Below, piece after piece: positions 21,411 through 34,080 of a stretch of 64,000 nucleotides of DNA (position 1 is the stretch's first letter; each line of letters opens with the position of its first letter). A program made the position numbers and the translations under genes. Origin of the DNA: Lycium barbarum (taxonomy: Eukaryota > Streptophyta > Magnoliopsida > Solanales > Solanaceae). The notes below the pieces were generated by a model. The model had not been told where the DNA came from, made no database searches, and saw only the letters and a list, made by a program, of their open reading frames with translations. The stretch covers positions 50,954,282 through 51,018,281 of the forward strand of contig NC_083339.1 in assembly GCF_019175385.1 (NCBI RefSeq), given 5' to 3'.

Positions 21411-24400
21411 TGTAGCGGGCGTTGGGAATTCTAAGTTCAACCGACTCGCACATACCTCATAAAAGGAGGGAGGTGTCCCGGAGAAGTACGGTTGTGAATC
21501 GTCTCGAAAGTCGAAAACACCCGCCAACCACTTAATGGTGCTCTAAAGGATACATTTTTAGAGTAGCCACCTAATTTTTAGGAAATTAGGAAAATCAGTT
21601 CGAAAAGGGTTCATTTCAAATATTTATTTAAAAGAAACCTAATATACCAAAGTCTGGGTAAGGGTTCTGGTGATCTCCCGGGGAAGGTGTTAGGCACCCC
21701 GGTATTAAAGATCCGCTCAATTGCGGTTTACCTACGGGTTCTAATAGTGTGTCTTATGATTATAAAAGTATATTTTGAGAGAAATTGCTTAATTCTAGAT
21801 TTCTGCAATAAAAGAGTGTCATTTACATGAAAAAAATCATTTTTTAAGAAATTGTCAAATTATAGTTTTGCTCAAAATTGAGCGTGGGTGTCGGACTTGA
21901 ACACGTAGGCTAATACCCGAAGGCTCTTGGCCTAGGTAGGACTCTACGTAAGTCCACCAAAAAAGGTTTTGAAAAAAAGCGTTTCAAATATTGAAGATAG
22001 TTTATAAAATAGTTTTGGCATACTATAGTATTCGTATATAAACCGTAACCTACTTAATTAAATTATCCAACTTTTAGTCTATTTTTTATAAATTTTATAC
22101 AAATTTTGCACAAGTCTCAATTTTATTAAATCAATCCAGAAAGTCCCAAAACAGTCCGCATCAGTCTAACCCCAGAAGTTCCAGAAATGTCAATTAAGTC
22201 CACAGGTTTTCCGAAATCATACATATTTAGTCCTTTGATAGTCCAAAGCAGTCCAGTTTCAATTTTACACAGTATTAACGTCGATTAATGTATAAAAAGT
22301 GTTTTAGTGACTCAATCACACAGTTTTAAACATAAGGGTCCCAAATCTAAAAGTTAAAGCTCATATAATCATAAGTAAAAGGAATAAATGTAAAAGTTTG
22401 AGGCACTTGGGCCGACCAAGCCCAAGAGAGAAAGTAAAAATGAAATTTCGGGTCCTTAATCCAACGTATGCTCCAATTTGCGCTCCATATTTGTTTGACT
22501 CGATCTAATGGTGTTAATGGGCCTTGTGGAAGCCCACCAACGGATTTGGGGGTAGAAATACAAATGGGTATACATATATCAGTAGATATTCAATGATCAA
22601 TATTAAAATGCTTAAAACCAAACTCCTAATTACAATTGCAAAGCCAAAAAAATTAAATTACATTATCACGTTTGGGCCAGACCCAATAGTAAAAATAAAT
22701 TAGAGATATAAAGACGCAGCCCAGTGGTGATTATTGGCCCAAATCTAAAAAAAAAAGAATTAAGCATATGCGGCTGAAGATCAGGCCCAATCCAAGGCCC
22801 AACAACAATTTTATTAAAGAATCCTAAGTGCGCCAACGAGAACATAGGTGATATACAGACCAATTTACCATCCTTGTCACCCCATTTTTTAATGTTAAGC
22901 TGCAACAGTGATACACCTGATATACCATTTAGTATACTTTCGTTTTTCAAAATTTTCAAAGTATAAGGACCAAATATACCAATGTTATACCTGGACATAA
23001 AGGGCAAAACCTCATAGAAAATGGCATATACTCCTATATCCAGGTTGATCTAAAGGATTTAATGCACATATAAGACACCTTTAGATGAAATTCAAGCAAA
23101 CGGTCGACTCTAGTAGAGACTCAAGGCATAATCACACCATGACAAGATATAGAAAATTACAAAGACTGCCAAAGACTTAGAGAAGCAAGACAGTGTGGCA
23201 TAGGCAGCCCAAGGTTCACAAATAAAGAGGAATTACATAGATAGTGCAAGACCAAAGAGATGTGGTTGTAAGGAATAAGTTAAACAGCAATAGGGACAAC
23301 ACATGGGACCTCTAAACAAGCATGATATTAGACTCAACATCAAAAACATTCACACACCTATCATGAGCTAAATGATCTCAAGTGCCGCTTTAAAAAAAAT
23401 CAGTGAAGCTAAGTGTACATGTTAGTTCTTTAAAACCATTTTTTCTCAAAGTTTTAGTGCCAAACAGTTGGTAACAGTTGATCAGCCTCAGAGCTTCAGT
23501 TTAAATGAAAATTTTAGTTTGTTTTTAGAGTAATTAACTTATGTCAACTTAAGGTGAAGAAGAAAACAAGTAGGTAGACTTGAAGAGTATTTTATGACTT
23601 AAAGGACATACATTGATAGGCTAGATTAGGCATTGGTAGACATCAACACATAGGTTAGGGGGGCATCAAATTCTCAAAGTGGCAAATGGACACTTAAAAT
23701 CAAAGCTAGTATATCCCAGTTACATCAAACATTCCCAAAACCAAACTGACAACAAAGAGGGCAGGGTCATGACACAAGATAATTCCAAAACAATCAAACA
23801 GTAAGAGGACAAGTAGGTTAAGGTGACAATTAGGCAGGTGATTTTAGATGGCATTTAAGTAATTTCTTAGACATAAATGAGAATCAAAACAAAGGCACAT
23901 GGAACACACTAGTCTGGGCTTCACTTTAAGACAATAGGTGAGGACATAGTAATAATACACAATGATAGGAAACAAACCCAACCCCTTTTTGTTCAAAATA
24001 GCAGGTGAATGCACATGAAAAGCCACATTAGGCAGTGTTAAATGGTAGGATGATTGTCAAACCCTTAGTGCGGAGTCTTTTGAACGATGTATCCCATGAA
24101 ACAAATTGACATCTTAAGGTGTACAACCCAACACAACCATTATTTAACCTTTAAAGCACTTAGGACATGAGTGAGTGAATCATACCACAAAAATGATAGA
24201 ACAATCAGATTCAAGTAAAGGTAATGCCATTTACAGTCAAGTAGAGCAAAAAGATCTTGCAACTTTAGGAAATGCAAGCAACCAATATTGTATCACAAAG
24301 TGACATAAGGTCAAACAGATCCATTTCAGACTAAAACTACAGAAGAGTTTCGAAACATTTAAGTCTATTTTTTAAACTGATTTGCCAAGATAAGTCAACT

Positions 24401-26959
24401 AAGTGTTGTAACTTGCATGAACTCTGATTTTAAGTCACTTAATTATTTTTTAGGCTTGAACATTACTATAAATATTTAGGACAGCAGGCATCAAGTTCCT
24501 TTTAACTCCTATGTTAGTTAACTAGGTGTGTCATCTTTAGTTTTAGGCATGTTCTAACATCAAAACTAAGCTATAGTAATCAAACCTTTCAAATACTAGA
24601 CAACAATAACTTTCCTCCCATTTGAACTTATTTGTTTTTTAAAGAGAAGAACTTTCAAAAAACTTTATTTATATACAGAAAAATGAGCAAAAACAACACT
24701 GTTTATCCATTTTTAACTATTAAACCAGCACAGTCACTATCTGAAGAGTGCTAGCATCTTTTAGCTATATAAACTTCAAGAAACTCAACAGAACAACCTT
24801 ATTAAAACTATCTTCAGGGAAAACCACAAAAAATTCAAAAAGATCAGGTGATATTTCAATGGAACAGTACTCTCAGTCAATAATGATGAGGTTCTTTCCT
24901 TTTAAAGCAATTATAAGATTCAAAGTTACTAGAGCAGTATCATAACACCAAAATAGGTTCAGGATTTCAAAACCTGGCTGGAACCAACAACAAGCTTGAT
25001 GAAACTGTGAGTTATAACTAGATAACCCCATTACTTCTTCATTTTTAATCTTTCCAGAACTGATTTTACCTTAAAGAGGCCTTAGAAACCGTACTAACAC
25101 CATTAAACACAAGACATACTATAAAGAGACATCAAAACCATATAAGTCATAAACAATCAAATGACATATCACATTAACAACTTCAAATCAACTAAAATCT
25201 CAAAAATGGAATCATAACCACTGAAGCAGGCTAATAAGCAGTATTACACATAAAACATATTTAGACAGTTTTCTAACTAAAAGAGTATAAAAGCATTTTA
25301 AATAATCAAAGCATAGTAAATTGGGTAGAAACAAGGAGTTACCTTTCTTAGGGGAAACCAAAAGATCAAAGAGGGGATTACAGTCAACTTCAAACACCAA
25401 TCAACCTCAAAAACCCAAGAACAAACCCTCACCTCAATATATCTTTGTATGTTGGAGTAGTATATTGTGTATATAAGTAGTGTATTGTCTTATATTGTTG
25501 AAATCTTCGTATTTATAGTAGTATATTAGACTGTATATATATAGTGTATGTATATAGGTTCAAGTGTATATCTGAATTTGTTTTCCGAATATGGAGAAGA
25601 CCTCCATTACAACAATTAACTATCTATTTATAGCTAGCAAAAAAACATATGCTAGGGATAGAAAAGGGAAGACGTTGGTCCCTTAACTGAAATTCCCTCC
25701 AATTCCCAAAACCCTATCCTAAACAATTTAAAATTTTCCAAAGGAAAAAACCCATTTTCAGCATATTTGTACCAATGGTACTTTTTCCAACCAGATTTTC
25801 ACATAGTCACAATAATACAACTAAGAATCTAACTAAAAGTATCCGAAAAGAAAAAATAAAAATCAGAAAATATTATGATGGCATGCCTTGTCATAAATAA
25901 AACAAAAATACCACTATAATACGGTACCATAGTACAAAAACAAGATAAAATTCCCCAAAAATGTACCCGAAAGGACCAAATAAAAAAACATATATGATGG
26001 CATGCATTGTCATAAATAAAACCATAGTACAAAATCAAGATAAAATTTCCCAAAACCATACCCACTACGAACCCACATAGGAAATTCCCCCTTAGGTTTC
26101 TTCTTCAAGTGTTATGGGGCACAAGATGGCAAAGAGCTCATGGCTATGCCTGTGGCAACCATAACACAAAAAAACCCTAGGGTAACATCCTTAATAGGGT
26201 CTAAATAGGTACAGAAAAAATACAAATCTAATGAAACTGGACCTGTGAGTCACGAGGACTTGTGATAAGAAACAAAACCCCTAAAAAATCCGGCGAAGAA
26301 CAGTCGTGGATTGGCCTAAAATGACCATCGATGTAGGAACCCTAAAGAACAAAAAAATCACCGGAGAATGGGAAGGAAGAAGTCAAGGTGAGAATGAAGG
26401 AGTTGGGGGTGGAATGTTTATTTTTAATAAACTTCCACCCCTCTTTTTTTTTCATAAGAACCCCCCCCCCCCCCCCCTTTAAGTTTCAAAAACATTTAAA
26501 TTAACCCCCCCCCCCCCCCCCCCCCCCCATTTATTTAATAGACTATATATTATAAATGTATATATAGCTAAACATATTAATTATTTAGGCTAAATAAAAA
26601 TTAAAACTGGTAAAGTAAAAGTGCAAGCTTTAAAAAGAGCCCAATATTGACATAGTTTCGAGAAATATTTAAAAACGTGAAAAATGCGGTCAAAAATGAG
26701 CCGGAATTCATACGTCGTTTTAATTAACAATGGAACAGGATGTGTATCTTCTTTTTAAATCACGTTTGTGAAAGTAAATAACTCGTAATTTCTCGTAAAT
26801 TGTTAAATTTATAAAAAACAATAATTAAACGTCAATTTTTGCCATTTTCTCAGGATTTTTTAATATTCAATTTCCTAAGGGCATCCTCACCCCGTCTTGG
26901 ACTCGAGAAATATAGGAATTAAAATATACATTTTATGAAGTGAAAATTAGGTGTCAACA
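21411..26959 (-). repeat. Ogre 3' LTR (5.5 kb)
   Basis: On the minus strand runs TGTTGACACC... to ...CCCGCTACA. Matches 52591-57999 over its whole length with small indels. Contains two C runs (17 at 26461-26477, 24 at 26505-26528), which are G runs on the sense strand; the 5' LTR has one run of 13. No coding likeness in the several short open frames. Confidence 0.95.
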
Positions 26960-26975
26960 ATTGCCCCTTCGAAGT
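26960..26975 (-). other. Polypurine tract of the Ogre element
   Basis: On the minus strand the sequence reads GAAGGGGCAAT directly before TGTTGACACC. This is the plus-strand primer position and resembles the Tat-lineage form. Confidence 0.65.
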
Positions 26976-27597
26976 TCAAGGATGGCAAGGCCATCCTTGA
27001 GCTGTGAATTTGACAAACCTAATTTTAACCGAATAAAAGATATTACAGCCTTTTTTGCGCAAAATTTCGAAAGTATGTCCGGACCCCAATTTCTAGGCTT
27101 CCTACATATCTCAAGCTACATGAGAATTCAGGCCGTTTGTAGTTTTGACTCTATGAGGACTATGAAAAATAAGAGTTTTCTTTAAGCTATCTCGGAATGT
27201 CCCAGGATAACTATAGGAATATGGCCGAGCCTCGAAACTTGAGTTGCCTACATATCCCTGGCTTTGGGAATCTGGCCAATTGTTGTTCGACTCGATAGCC
27301 CAAAAAAGGAATATCCCTTTATGTGGGAACCCCTTCGAATATTTTCGGTTGAAAATCTGAACCGGAGGCGGTTTTTGAAAGGACATATTAATGTTGATGA
27401 TTGAAATGATCTCCAATCCCTGGTGTAGAAAGCTTGACTCTCGTACACAGTTTTTGACCGGTTGCCCAAGAAAAAGTTCCATGTATGTTCTGCATGTTTT
27501 GAATCTGATTTTTGCTTCCATCTTTGGTAGCTTCTAGCTCGTTTCCAAATACTGAATCTTCCGTGTTAGTCTTTTGAAAATTTTAATTTTAATCTAG
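26976..27597 (-). other. Ogre 3' UTR, segment next to the LTR
   Basis: Non-coding. Holds cctacatatc and gggaatctggcc strings (27100-27310) that echo the repeats at 38700-38955 and 46200-46390. The target site copy tcata (27598-27602) of element B follows. Confidence 0.6.
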
Positions 27598-28070
27598 TCA
27601 TATGTTACACCCTGTATCTTCGAAGAGCACTTATCAAATTTGAAACATAAGTACGTTGAGTTAGGGTTAAGTAAAACCACCTTGGAATATAAGGAGCAAG
27701 CATTATTAAGTATATTTAACGAGTGAATGATGTATATAACGTATATCGGAAGGTTTTATAAGGAAATGAGTGAAAGAAATGAAGTAGTATGACTTTGGAG
27801 AAAGGATGGATAATGTGTTGTGTGAAAATTTTTGTCCAACTTGGGGGACGCATATCTCTTAGCATATGACGTTTTTTAAGGTGAAACAAAATCCTAAAAT
27901 GAAGTTCGTCGAGTATAGTTTCCAACGCAACAAACTGCCCGTCGATAGGACATCGTAGTAGAGAATTATGGACGTTACAAGTTCAGCTGAAAGAGTAGAA
28001 ACGCGTGCTACAGTACTGCTGCACAAAATTGGTACAGTACCCGACCCGGATTTGAACCGAATTTGACCCT

Positions 28071-28078
28071 TATAAAAA
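28071..28078 (+). promoter_or_regulatory. TATA box of LTR B
   Basis: TATAAAAA about 470 bases into the LTR, preceded by TACAGTA motifs. The copy in LTR B' is at 34536-34543. Confidence 0.65.
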
Positions 28079-29339
28079 GGGTAATAAACCTTTTTTTTCA
28101 CCAGATTTAGCCCAGAAATTTCCATATTTTTGAAGAGACAGAGAGAGAGGGAAACAAAAAGTAAACAATTTTCAAGTGACGGAGTATTAATCGAAGCTCA
28201 GATAAAGGCGTAGATGTGATTCTAGTATGGTTTTGCGGTGGATTCAAGGTGGATATTAAAGATATTGCTGTTTTAACAAAAATAAGGTATGAATCTTTCT
28301 CTTTTGGTATTATTTAAGGCTTACTTACGGAGATAAAGCCGTTAAATAATTGTGTAGTAAGTTGGTTAGTTATGGAAGTTGGAAAACAGCGTGTGGGCTG
28401 TTTTATGGTACATATTGGTGTTGGAAATGATGTTATTGATGTTGGTATTGTTGTTGTGTTGTTGGTTGTTGGATTATGATTTCGGGCTAGACATGTAAAT
28501 AGGGGAGATGCTGCCTGCTTTTCGGCAGAACATAAAGTAGTTTAAATTGAAAGCTTAGTACACGTATGCAACGATGAGTCTAATGATAGTGTGAATTCTC
28601 TCAAATGTAGATTTACGAGTACGAACGGATAAGCCTATAAAATAGGAGGTTGAACAGGTATGTTAAGGCTCGTCCCTTTCTTTCAAAGGCATGATCCCTA
28701 GGTTATGATTTCATAAGTGTTTCCATATTTTCCTTGCTATCAAAAGTTAAAAGTCTAAGATTCCAAGGCAAGATTCCCTTCCCGATAACCCGTAAATGTT
28801 TTCGAAAATGTCCGTATTTTTCCAAAACCAAGGTTTATGATTTTGTAAGCTTTTATGACTACAACGACGGACATGTTTTTTTGTAATGACAACGATGATG
28901 TCAAAGATGAGAATATGTATATGATGATTATGATGAGAATGGTTTCACGTTTGAAAGTCTCAAGTTGTGGATTTAATATGAATACGAGAATATTGAGCTA
29001 TTTCTTGATCCCCATTTTATTCCTTGATAATGACTCTATTTTCTAAAGACTTCAAGTATATGAATTGACGCGTTATGAGATTTATGACCTCATTCTATGT
29101 TTTCTGTTGATGTTATTCTTCATTGATAGTCTCACCTTATAATAATTGTTCCTTCAAGGTGAGATAGGGCGATGATGATTATTCCATAATATAATCGGAG
29201 GTTACCGACCTTACGTCACTCCGATAGAGACATAACTTTCCTTGTGCTCTCCTGCATGCTGCTTACATGATATATGTATATGATACATGAACATGATATA
29301 TGTACATGATACATGAACATGATACATGTATAAGTATAT

Positions 29340-29490
29340 GGGAAAGAGGGCCAGAGCGCTATAGACGCGTAACCACCTGATCAGTTGGTATTATATAGAC
29401 GCGTAACCACCTGATCAGTTGGTATTATATGGGAAAGACGGCCAGAGTGGTATAGACGCGTAACCACCTGATTAGTTGGTATTATATGAT
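29340..29490 (+). repeat. Tandem repeat in LTR B
   Basis: Repeats of tatagacgcgtaaccacctg...ggtattata, three copies, two of them preceded by gggaaaga-ggccagag. Same place in LTR B' at 35806-35955. Confidence 0.75.
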
Positions 29491-30286
29491 ATGATACCAT
29501 CCCTGACGCGGGACATATGTGGCTAAATGGATCGGAGCCGACGCCTCGGCAACATGATATGTTCTATTTTTTGTACATATGAACAAGAAATGTTTTTCAA
29601 AGAAAGCTACCCATGCATGGAATTCGCCCTAAGATGACACTCATATGTACAGGTTACTCTCTTATCTCACGATATGCTCTGTATTTCCGTTCTGTTATTA
29701 TTCATACTCTACATCCCTTACTATGTTACTATTCATGCCTTACATACTCGGTACATTATTCATGCTGACGTCCCTTCTTGTCGACGCTGCGTTCATGCCC
29801 ACAGGATCAGGTAGCCAGTCGGACGATTCATAGCAGTAGGATCTCTCCTCAGCAGCAGTCAGTACGCTCCATTGATCCGGAGCTACACCCCTTTAGGTAT
29901 GCTATTCGTTCACGTATATGTATGGGTACGGCAGGGCCTTGTCCTGTCATTTCTACAGTTTGTACTCCATAGAGGTTTGTAGACAGTGATATATAGTCGT
30001 GTTGTTATGCAGCCTCGTCGTCGTGTATTTTGTTGTACAATATATATGTGTGGCGGCCAAATTGGCTCACGTTGTTATTCTCAGTGTTTATGTTTATATG
30101 TATGCGTTGGCCGTGAGTTCCCGGTACGGTGTCTTTTATGTTGAATGCTCGGGAGACGATATTGCACAGTTACAGATTGTATATGGGCCCAGGATAGTCA
30201 GTGAGAAGTAAATGCAAGCACAGGAGTGCTTGGCCAGTAGTGGTCAGGCACTTCTTATGGCCCATCGGTTTGGGTCGTGACAAAAG

Positions 30287-30298
30287 TGGTATCAGAGC
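30287..30298 (+). other. Primer binding site of element B (initiator tRNA-Met type)
   Basis: TGGTATCAGAGC four bases after the LTR end, same spacing as in element D. Confidence 0.9.
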
Positions 30299-30498
30299 AG
30301 TTCGTCCTAGGGATTGTCTACAGACTGTGTCCTGTAGAGTCCTGTTTATGGGTGTGAAGCCGGCCACACTTATAAACAGGAAGCTGCAGGGCATTTAGGG
30401 ATCGTTGACCTTCCTTCTATCTTAGATCGTGCGATAGAGCCAGAGTCTAGGAAAGATCGCTTCTGATCCTTTTTCCTGTAGGTTGGGACTGACGAGAG

Positions 30499-30978
30499 GT
30501 GAAGAGATCAGCTTCAGATGGTGGGGGTGCTAAGAAGGCCCCTAGAATATCTCCAGGACCGAACCGAAAGAGCCTCAGTTATTCTATTGAGACTGATCCC
30601 TCGGAGGACCCAGCGACGGTTCCTCCAGAGTTCTTGACTCCCAGAGAGGAGGACCCCCTAGAGGACAACTATGACACAGATCCGTCCGAGTATTCGTCTG
30701 GGACACCGGACGAGGAGATTACCAAGGCCGTGCCAGCTGCTCCTATGGCAGAGCACTACGTCAGACCAGCCTCCCCGGTGAGTGTTACAGATTACTCCAG
30801 CCCCCTATCCTAGCCGTCGGTAAATCAGGAGTTACCCGGTTATGTATATCCCTCGGATTTAGATGAGAGAGATGACGAAGGCCAGATGAGTAGATGTTGG
30901 GTAGACGATGATGAGAAGCACACTTCACCTTATAGTCCACCAGAACAGACTAGAGACCGATCGGCTACAGGTATATGA
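30499..30978 (+). pseudogene. Short acidic ORF of element B, function unknown
   Basis: Open for 105 codons from a GTG, then TAG at 30811-30813, then about 54 more codons in frame to a TGA near 30976. The product starts basic (KRSASDGGGAKK) and becomes rich in Asp, Glu, Pro, Ser and Thr (DPSEYSSGTPDEE). No capsid, zinc knuckle or enzyme motif is visible. Its place directly after the predicted splice acceptor is where gag stands in element D, so it may be the remains of a gag N-terminus. An ancestral ATG changed to GTG is possible. I do not recognise the protein. Confidence 0.45.
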
Positions 30979-33900
30979 GTCCATATTTGAATTTTCTATG
31001 TATGTGCATTTGCTGTAGATTATTATTCAACAGCGGCGAGTGAAATTCCAAAGCCGATAACCAAGTATTTACAAGTAACGGCGACCAAGGTGTTTTCGCC
31101 ACCATTAGGAATCTGGAAATCTAGGACGGAAAGTAGTCATACAGACATATGAAAGGTGAATATTGAGAATTAAAAAGACCAAAATAGTAATTGTGTAGTC
31201 CGAAGAGTGAGAGACCCTTTGTAATTCGGAGGGAGATGTGTTACGAGAATGTTTTGGAATCTGTCAAGACTTCAACTTACTTTAGATTATGTGGTGAAGG
31301 TCATGCGGTGAGGTGGATACCATTATAATAGCATTAATGCACCTGATTGCATCAGAGTTTCGAGGTTAAGTGTGCTGGGGTGAGAGAAATACTAGGATGG
31401 GTGACCCCCCGGGAAGTGTACAAAAAGTCCTATAAATTTAGATATAAGAGGCAAATGAGAAGGTAGAGCAGCCTAAGGGAGATTGGAGTATGCGGAGTGG
31501 TTGGAAACCTTAAGAGTTCGCGTAGGACGAGGCAGACTAGACCGGTGAAGAGAAAGAAGGTGCATCACAACTCTAGAATTAGGGTGAGTTTGAATAGCGT
31601 TCGGAAATATTTTGTAAGCGAGATGATAGCAATTATAAATATACGTATGCATATGGTATCCCATACGTGGCTATATCAGAGGGTATGTGTATCCCGGAAA
31701 CCAACGTTGCGGTATATGGAAGGCATTAATCGAACAGGGTGACGAAGTTCAAGTGACAAAAAAAAAAAAGTGGCACAAATGTTACACGGTAAGCTGATGA
31801 TATTTTCACTACTGGTTAGGCCTAGAGAGCTTTAATGTAATGATATTTGGAAAAGAAAGAAAGTGAGTAGATGGAAGGTAAGAAGATCAAAATGTCGAAA
31901 AAAGTGAAAGAGTAAGAAACATAAGAGAGTGAAGCCTCCAAGAGAGACGATGGGCAAAGCACGAGACTATTTGGGTAAAGAAAAAATTTCGAAGGTAGGC
32001 GTGTGAAAGGGATAAAGTGTGGTAGTATGGAACAAAAGAGGAATGTGTGGGGTTCGAGAACAGAATTCGATAAGTGGGGCTAAGAGGATAGTGACCACGA
32101 CGAGGAATGAGAAGTAAGAGAAAGAATGGTTAGGCCGTACGACGATGTTAAGAGATTTCCAACTCTCGAAAGATATATTTACAAAGGGATAAATGTGTAG
32201 CCATATTGGTATGATTTGCTCGGACATGGAGAAGCTTTCCTAAAAGATCACTTAAGAATAGAATGGATTTGCATGTTTAAAGGAATGTTTCACGAACTTC
32301 AGAGCCGATACTACAAATAATAACAAAGAGGAGAAGGGCGCTCGAGAAGAAAGGAACCTAAGGAGGATTAAGGGTGAAAATAGGGAAGGTATACTAATGG
32401 GCTGAATGAAGGAAGAGGAGAGAATTTAGGAGTAAAGTAACTGGAAATCTTTAACCATGGGAGCAAGAAGGATACTTTAACGAGTTGGCGGTAGGAAACC
32501 GATTACTCATCGAGGAAAGAACAAGGATGATGAGTCGACACAATTGATTAGAATATTAATGACATGGAATAAGAATTCATGTGAAGACCGAGAGATGCGA
32601 TCATAGAGGAAATAGAATGAAATGTAAGGAACGTGCATGGAAGACCACCCGGTCGTAGCATCAGAAAGATAGATAAAGGTTCGATGAACGAGGATAGAGA
32701 TAAAGGCTCGATGAATGAGGATGGAGAGAGAGTACATTGTAAGGATTCTGTGCTAAGAGTAAGAAGTAGCAGGACACTCGGGAAATTTGGATGCGCAGCT
32801 GTAACACAAACGCGTAGTTAAGAATAATTATGAGTGAATGAGCTAAATGAGTGAAAAGACTAGTAGTGGATGGAAGGGTGTGGAAATGTTGAAAGAAAAA
32901 TGATGATATAGACATAAATGGAAAAAGAACTCAGGGAGAGAAGTTTTAGATATGTTATAAGCAAAGTCGGGAACAAAAATGAGGAGTAAGGTATAATCGA
33001 AGACTTCATAAAGGACGTGGTGAATCTCAATGTCCCCATTAACTTGCTGGTCCGAAAACCCGTTAGTAAAAAAAAAAGATGTTTGAAAAGACGGAAAAGA
33101 AGGCATCGGAATTGGATCTAACCCTTATAAGTATTTCGATTGGATACAAGACTGTAACTAGCAAGAAGATAGACAAGTCAGACCATACGATGACGAAACC
33201 CCGGCCCTAAGAAGATCGTGAAGGGCAGCAGATAATTATCGAAGATGATGGTTACTCGAAGGCTATGGGCGTATAAGGACCTCCTTAATAAGGGGGGAAA
33301 ACATACTAGACTTGAAAGGAGCTATGACGTTTCAAGCCCCAGAAAAGGAGATTTATTAGCTCAGGGCCACAGTTCGAGGCGTATTGGCATATCGGGAAGG
33401 TAACAGAACGAAGTAGAAACGAATTGACAATAAGTGTACCATGAGGCAGACATAGGGAGAAAGTATGGAAGATAACTCAAGAGAGCACTTTACGCCAAGA
33501 TGAACTACGATATTTTTAGGCCATGATTTGAATCCCTCGTATAGGGCAAAAATTGTGCCGTACCTAAGTATGCAGTGACATGCCCTAAAGGTAATGAAAA
33601 AAGAAAAAAAAAGGTCTCTAAGATAAATTTACAAAGGGTGTTAGAGAGGATGACGAACCCAAAGGACACTTGGGACGACAATGACAATTGTAATAAAAGG
33701 AACAACGATTGGTGGTTTGGAAAATTTTGAAGGAAAGAAAGAACACTGCTCCTATGAATGGAAATAAAAGAGTTCATCGGATATTAGAAAATAGTTCATG
33801 GGCCACTAATTATACTGAACATGAGAGCATATGCTATGGAATTATATGAACCGTCAATGTAAAGTTATGCCCAACTACAATTGTAAGAAGGCCACACCGA

Positions 33901-34080
33901 AAAGCCAACAAGGAACAACGACTAACGAAACGATCGCCGATACAAGGAAATCAAAGATAAGTATACTTGCATTGCAAGAGAGTTATAATAGAAGAATTGT
34001 CGTAGTCCTATGATTCTGGGATTGTATTGATAGATGTGAGGGAAGAAAGTAAAAAAAAAGTTGTAGCAGGAGCTCAAAGA
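30979..34080 (+). other. Purine-rich non-coding interior of element B
   Basis: About 3.1 kb without a convincing gene. A and G dominate the plus strand through most of it (for example 31440-31560 and 31860-32140). Only short open frames occur. The single recognisable part is the 5S-like stretch at 31311-31432. The last bases before 34081 (gcaggagctcaaaga) may serve as the polypurine tract. Confidence 0.7.
31311..31432 (+). pseudogene. 5S rRNA-like sequence
   Basis: Aligns by eye with plant 5S rRNA along nearly its whole length, best from gcattaatgcacc (31331) to gggaagt (31417). The internal RNA polymerase III control elements are readable: box A region ggttaagtgtgctggg (31364-31379) and box C region aggatgggtgacccccc (31394-31410) plus gggaag. 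The 5' end is shortened or rearranged and the 3' end decays after gggaagt. No T run that would end Pol III transcription follows within about 40 bases. It lies in element B, far from any rDNA array, so it is a retroelement-borne 5S derivative and not a ribosomal gene. Confidence 0.85.

Larger units (their letters stand above)
27603..30282 (+). repeat. LTR B, 5' LTR of element B
   Basis: TGTTACACCC to GGGTCGTGACA. Contains TACAGTA motifs (28005-28045), TATA box (28071-28078), donor-like AAG|GTATGA with G at 28287, a tandem repeat at 29340-29490, and the hairpin chain (TCGGTAC 29748-29754; GCTCC 29866-29870 with GGAGC 29879-29883). Related to LTR F over long stretches. Confidence 0.95.
28287..30481 (+). 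other. Predicted leader intron of element B
   Basis: Donor-like AAG|GTATGA begins at 28287. The acceptor-like cctttttcctgtag ends at 30481, 17 bases before the first codon of the short ORF (30499). The intron would contain the rest of the LTR and the PBS. Same layout as in element D. Confidence 0.45.

Noticed and set aside
23844..24026. Minus-strand 60-codon frame repeated at 55044-55250
   Set aside because: Repeated because of LTR identity; no domain and no sign of coding constraint.
31311..31432. Functional 5S rRNA gene
   Set aside because: Many differences, altered 5' and 3' ends, no terminator T run, no tandem array.
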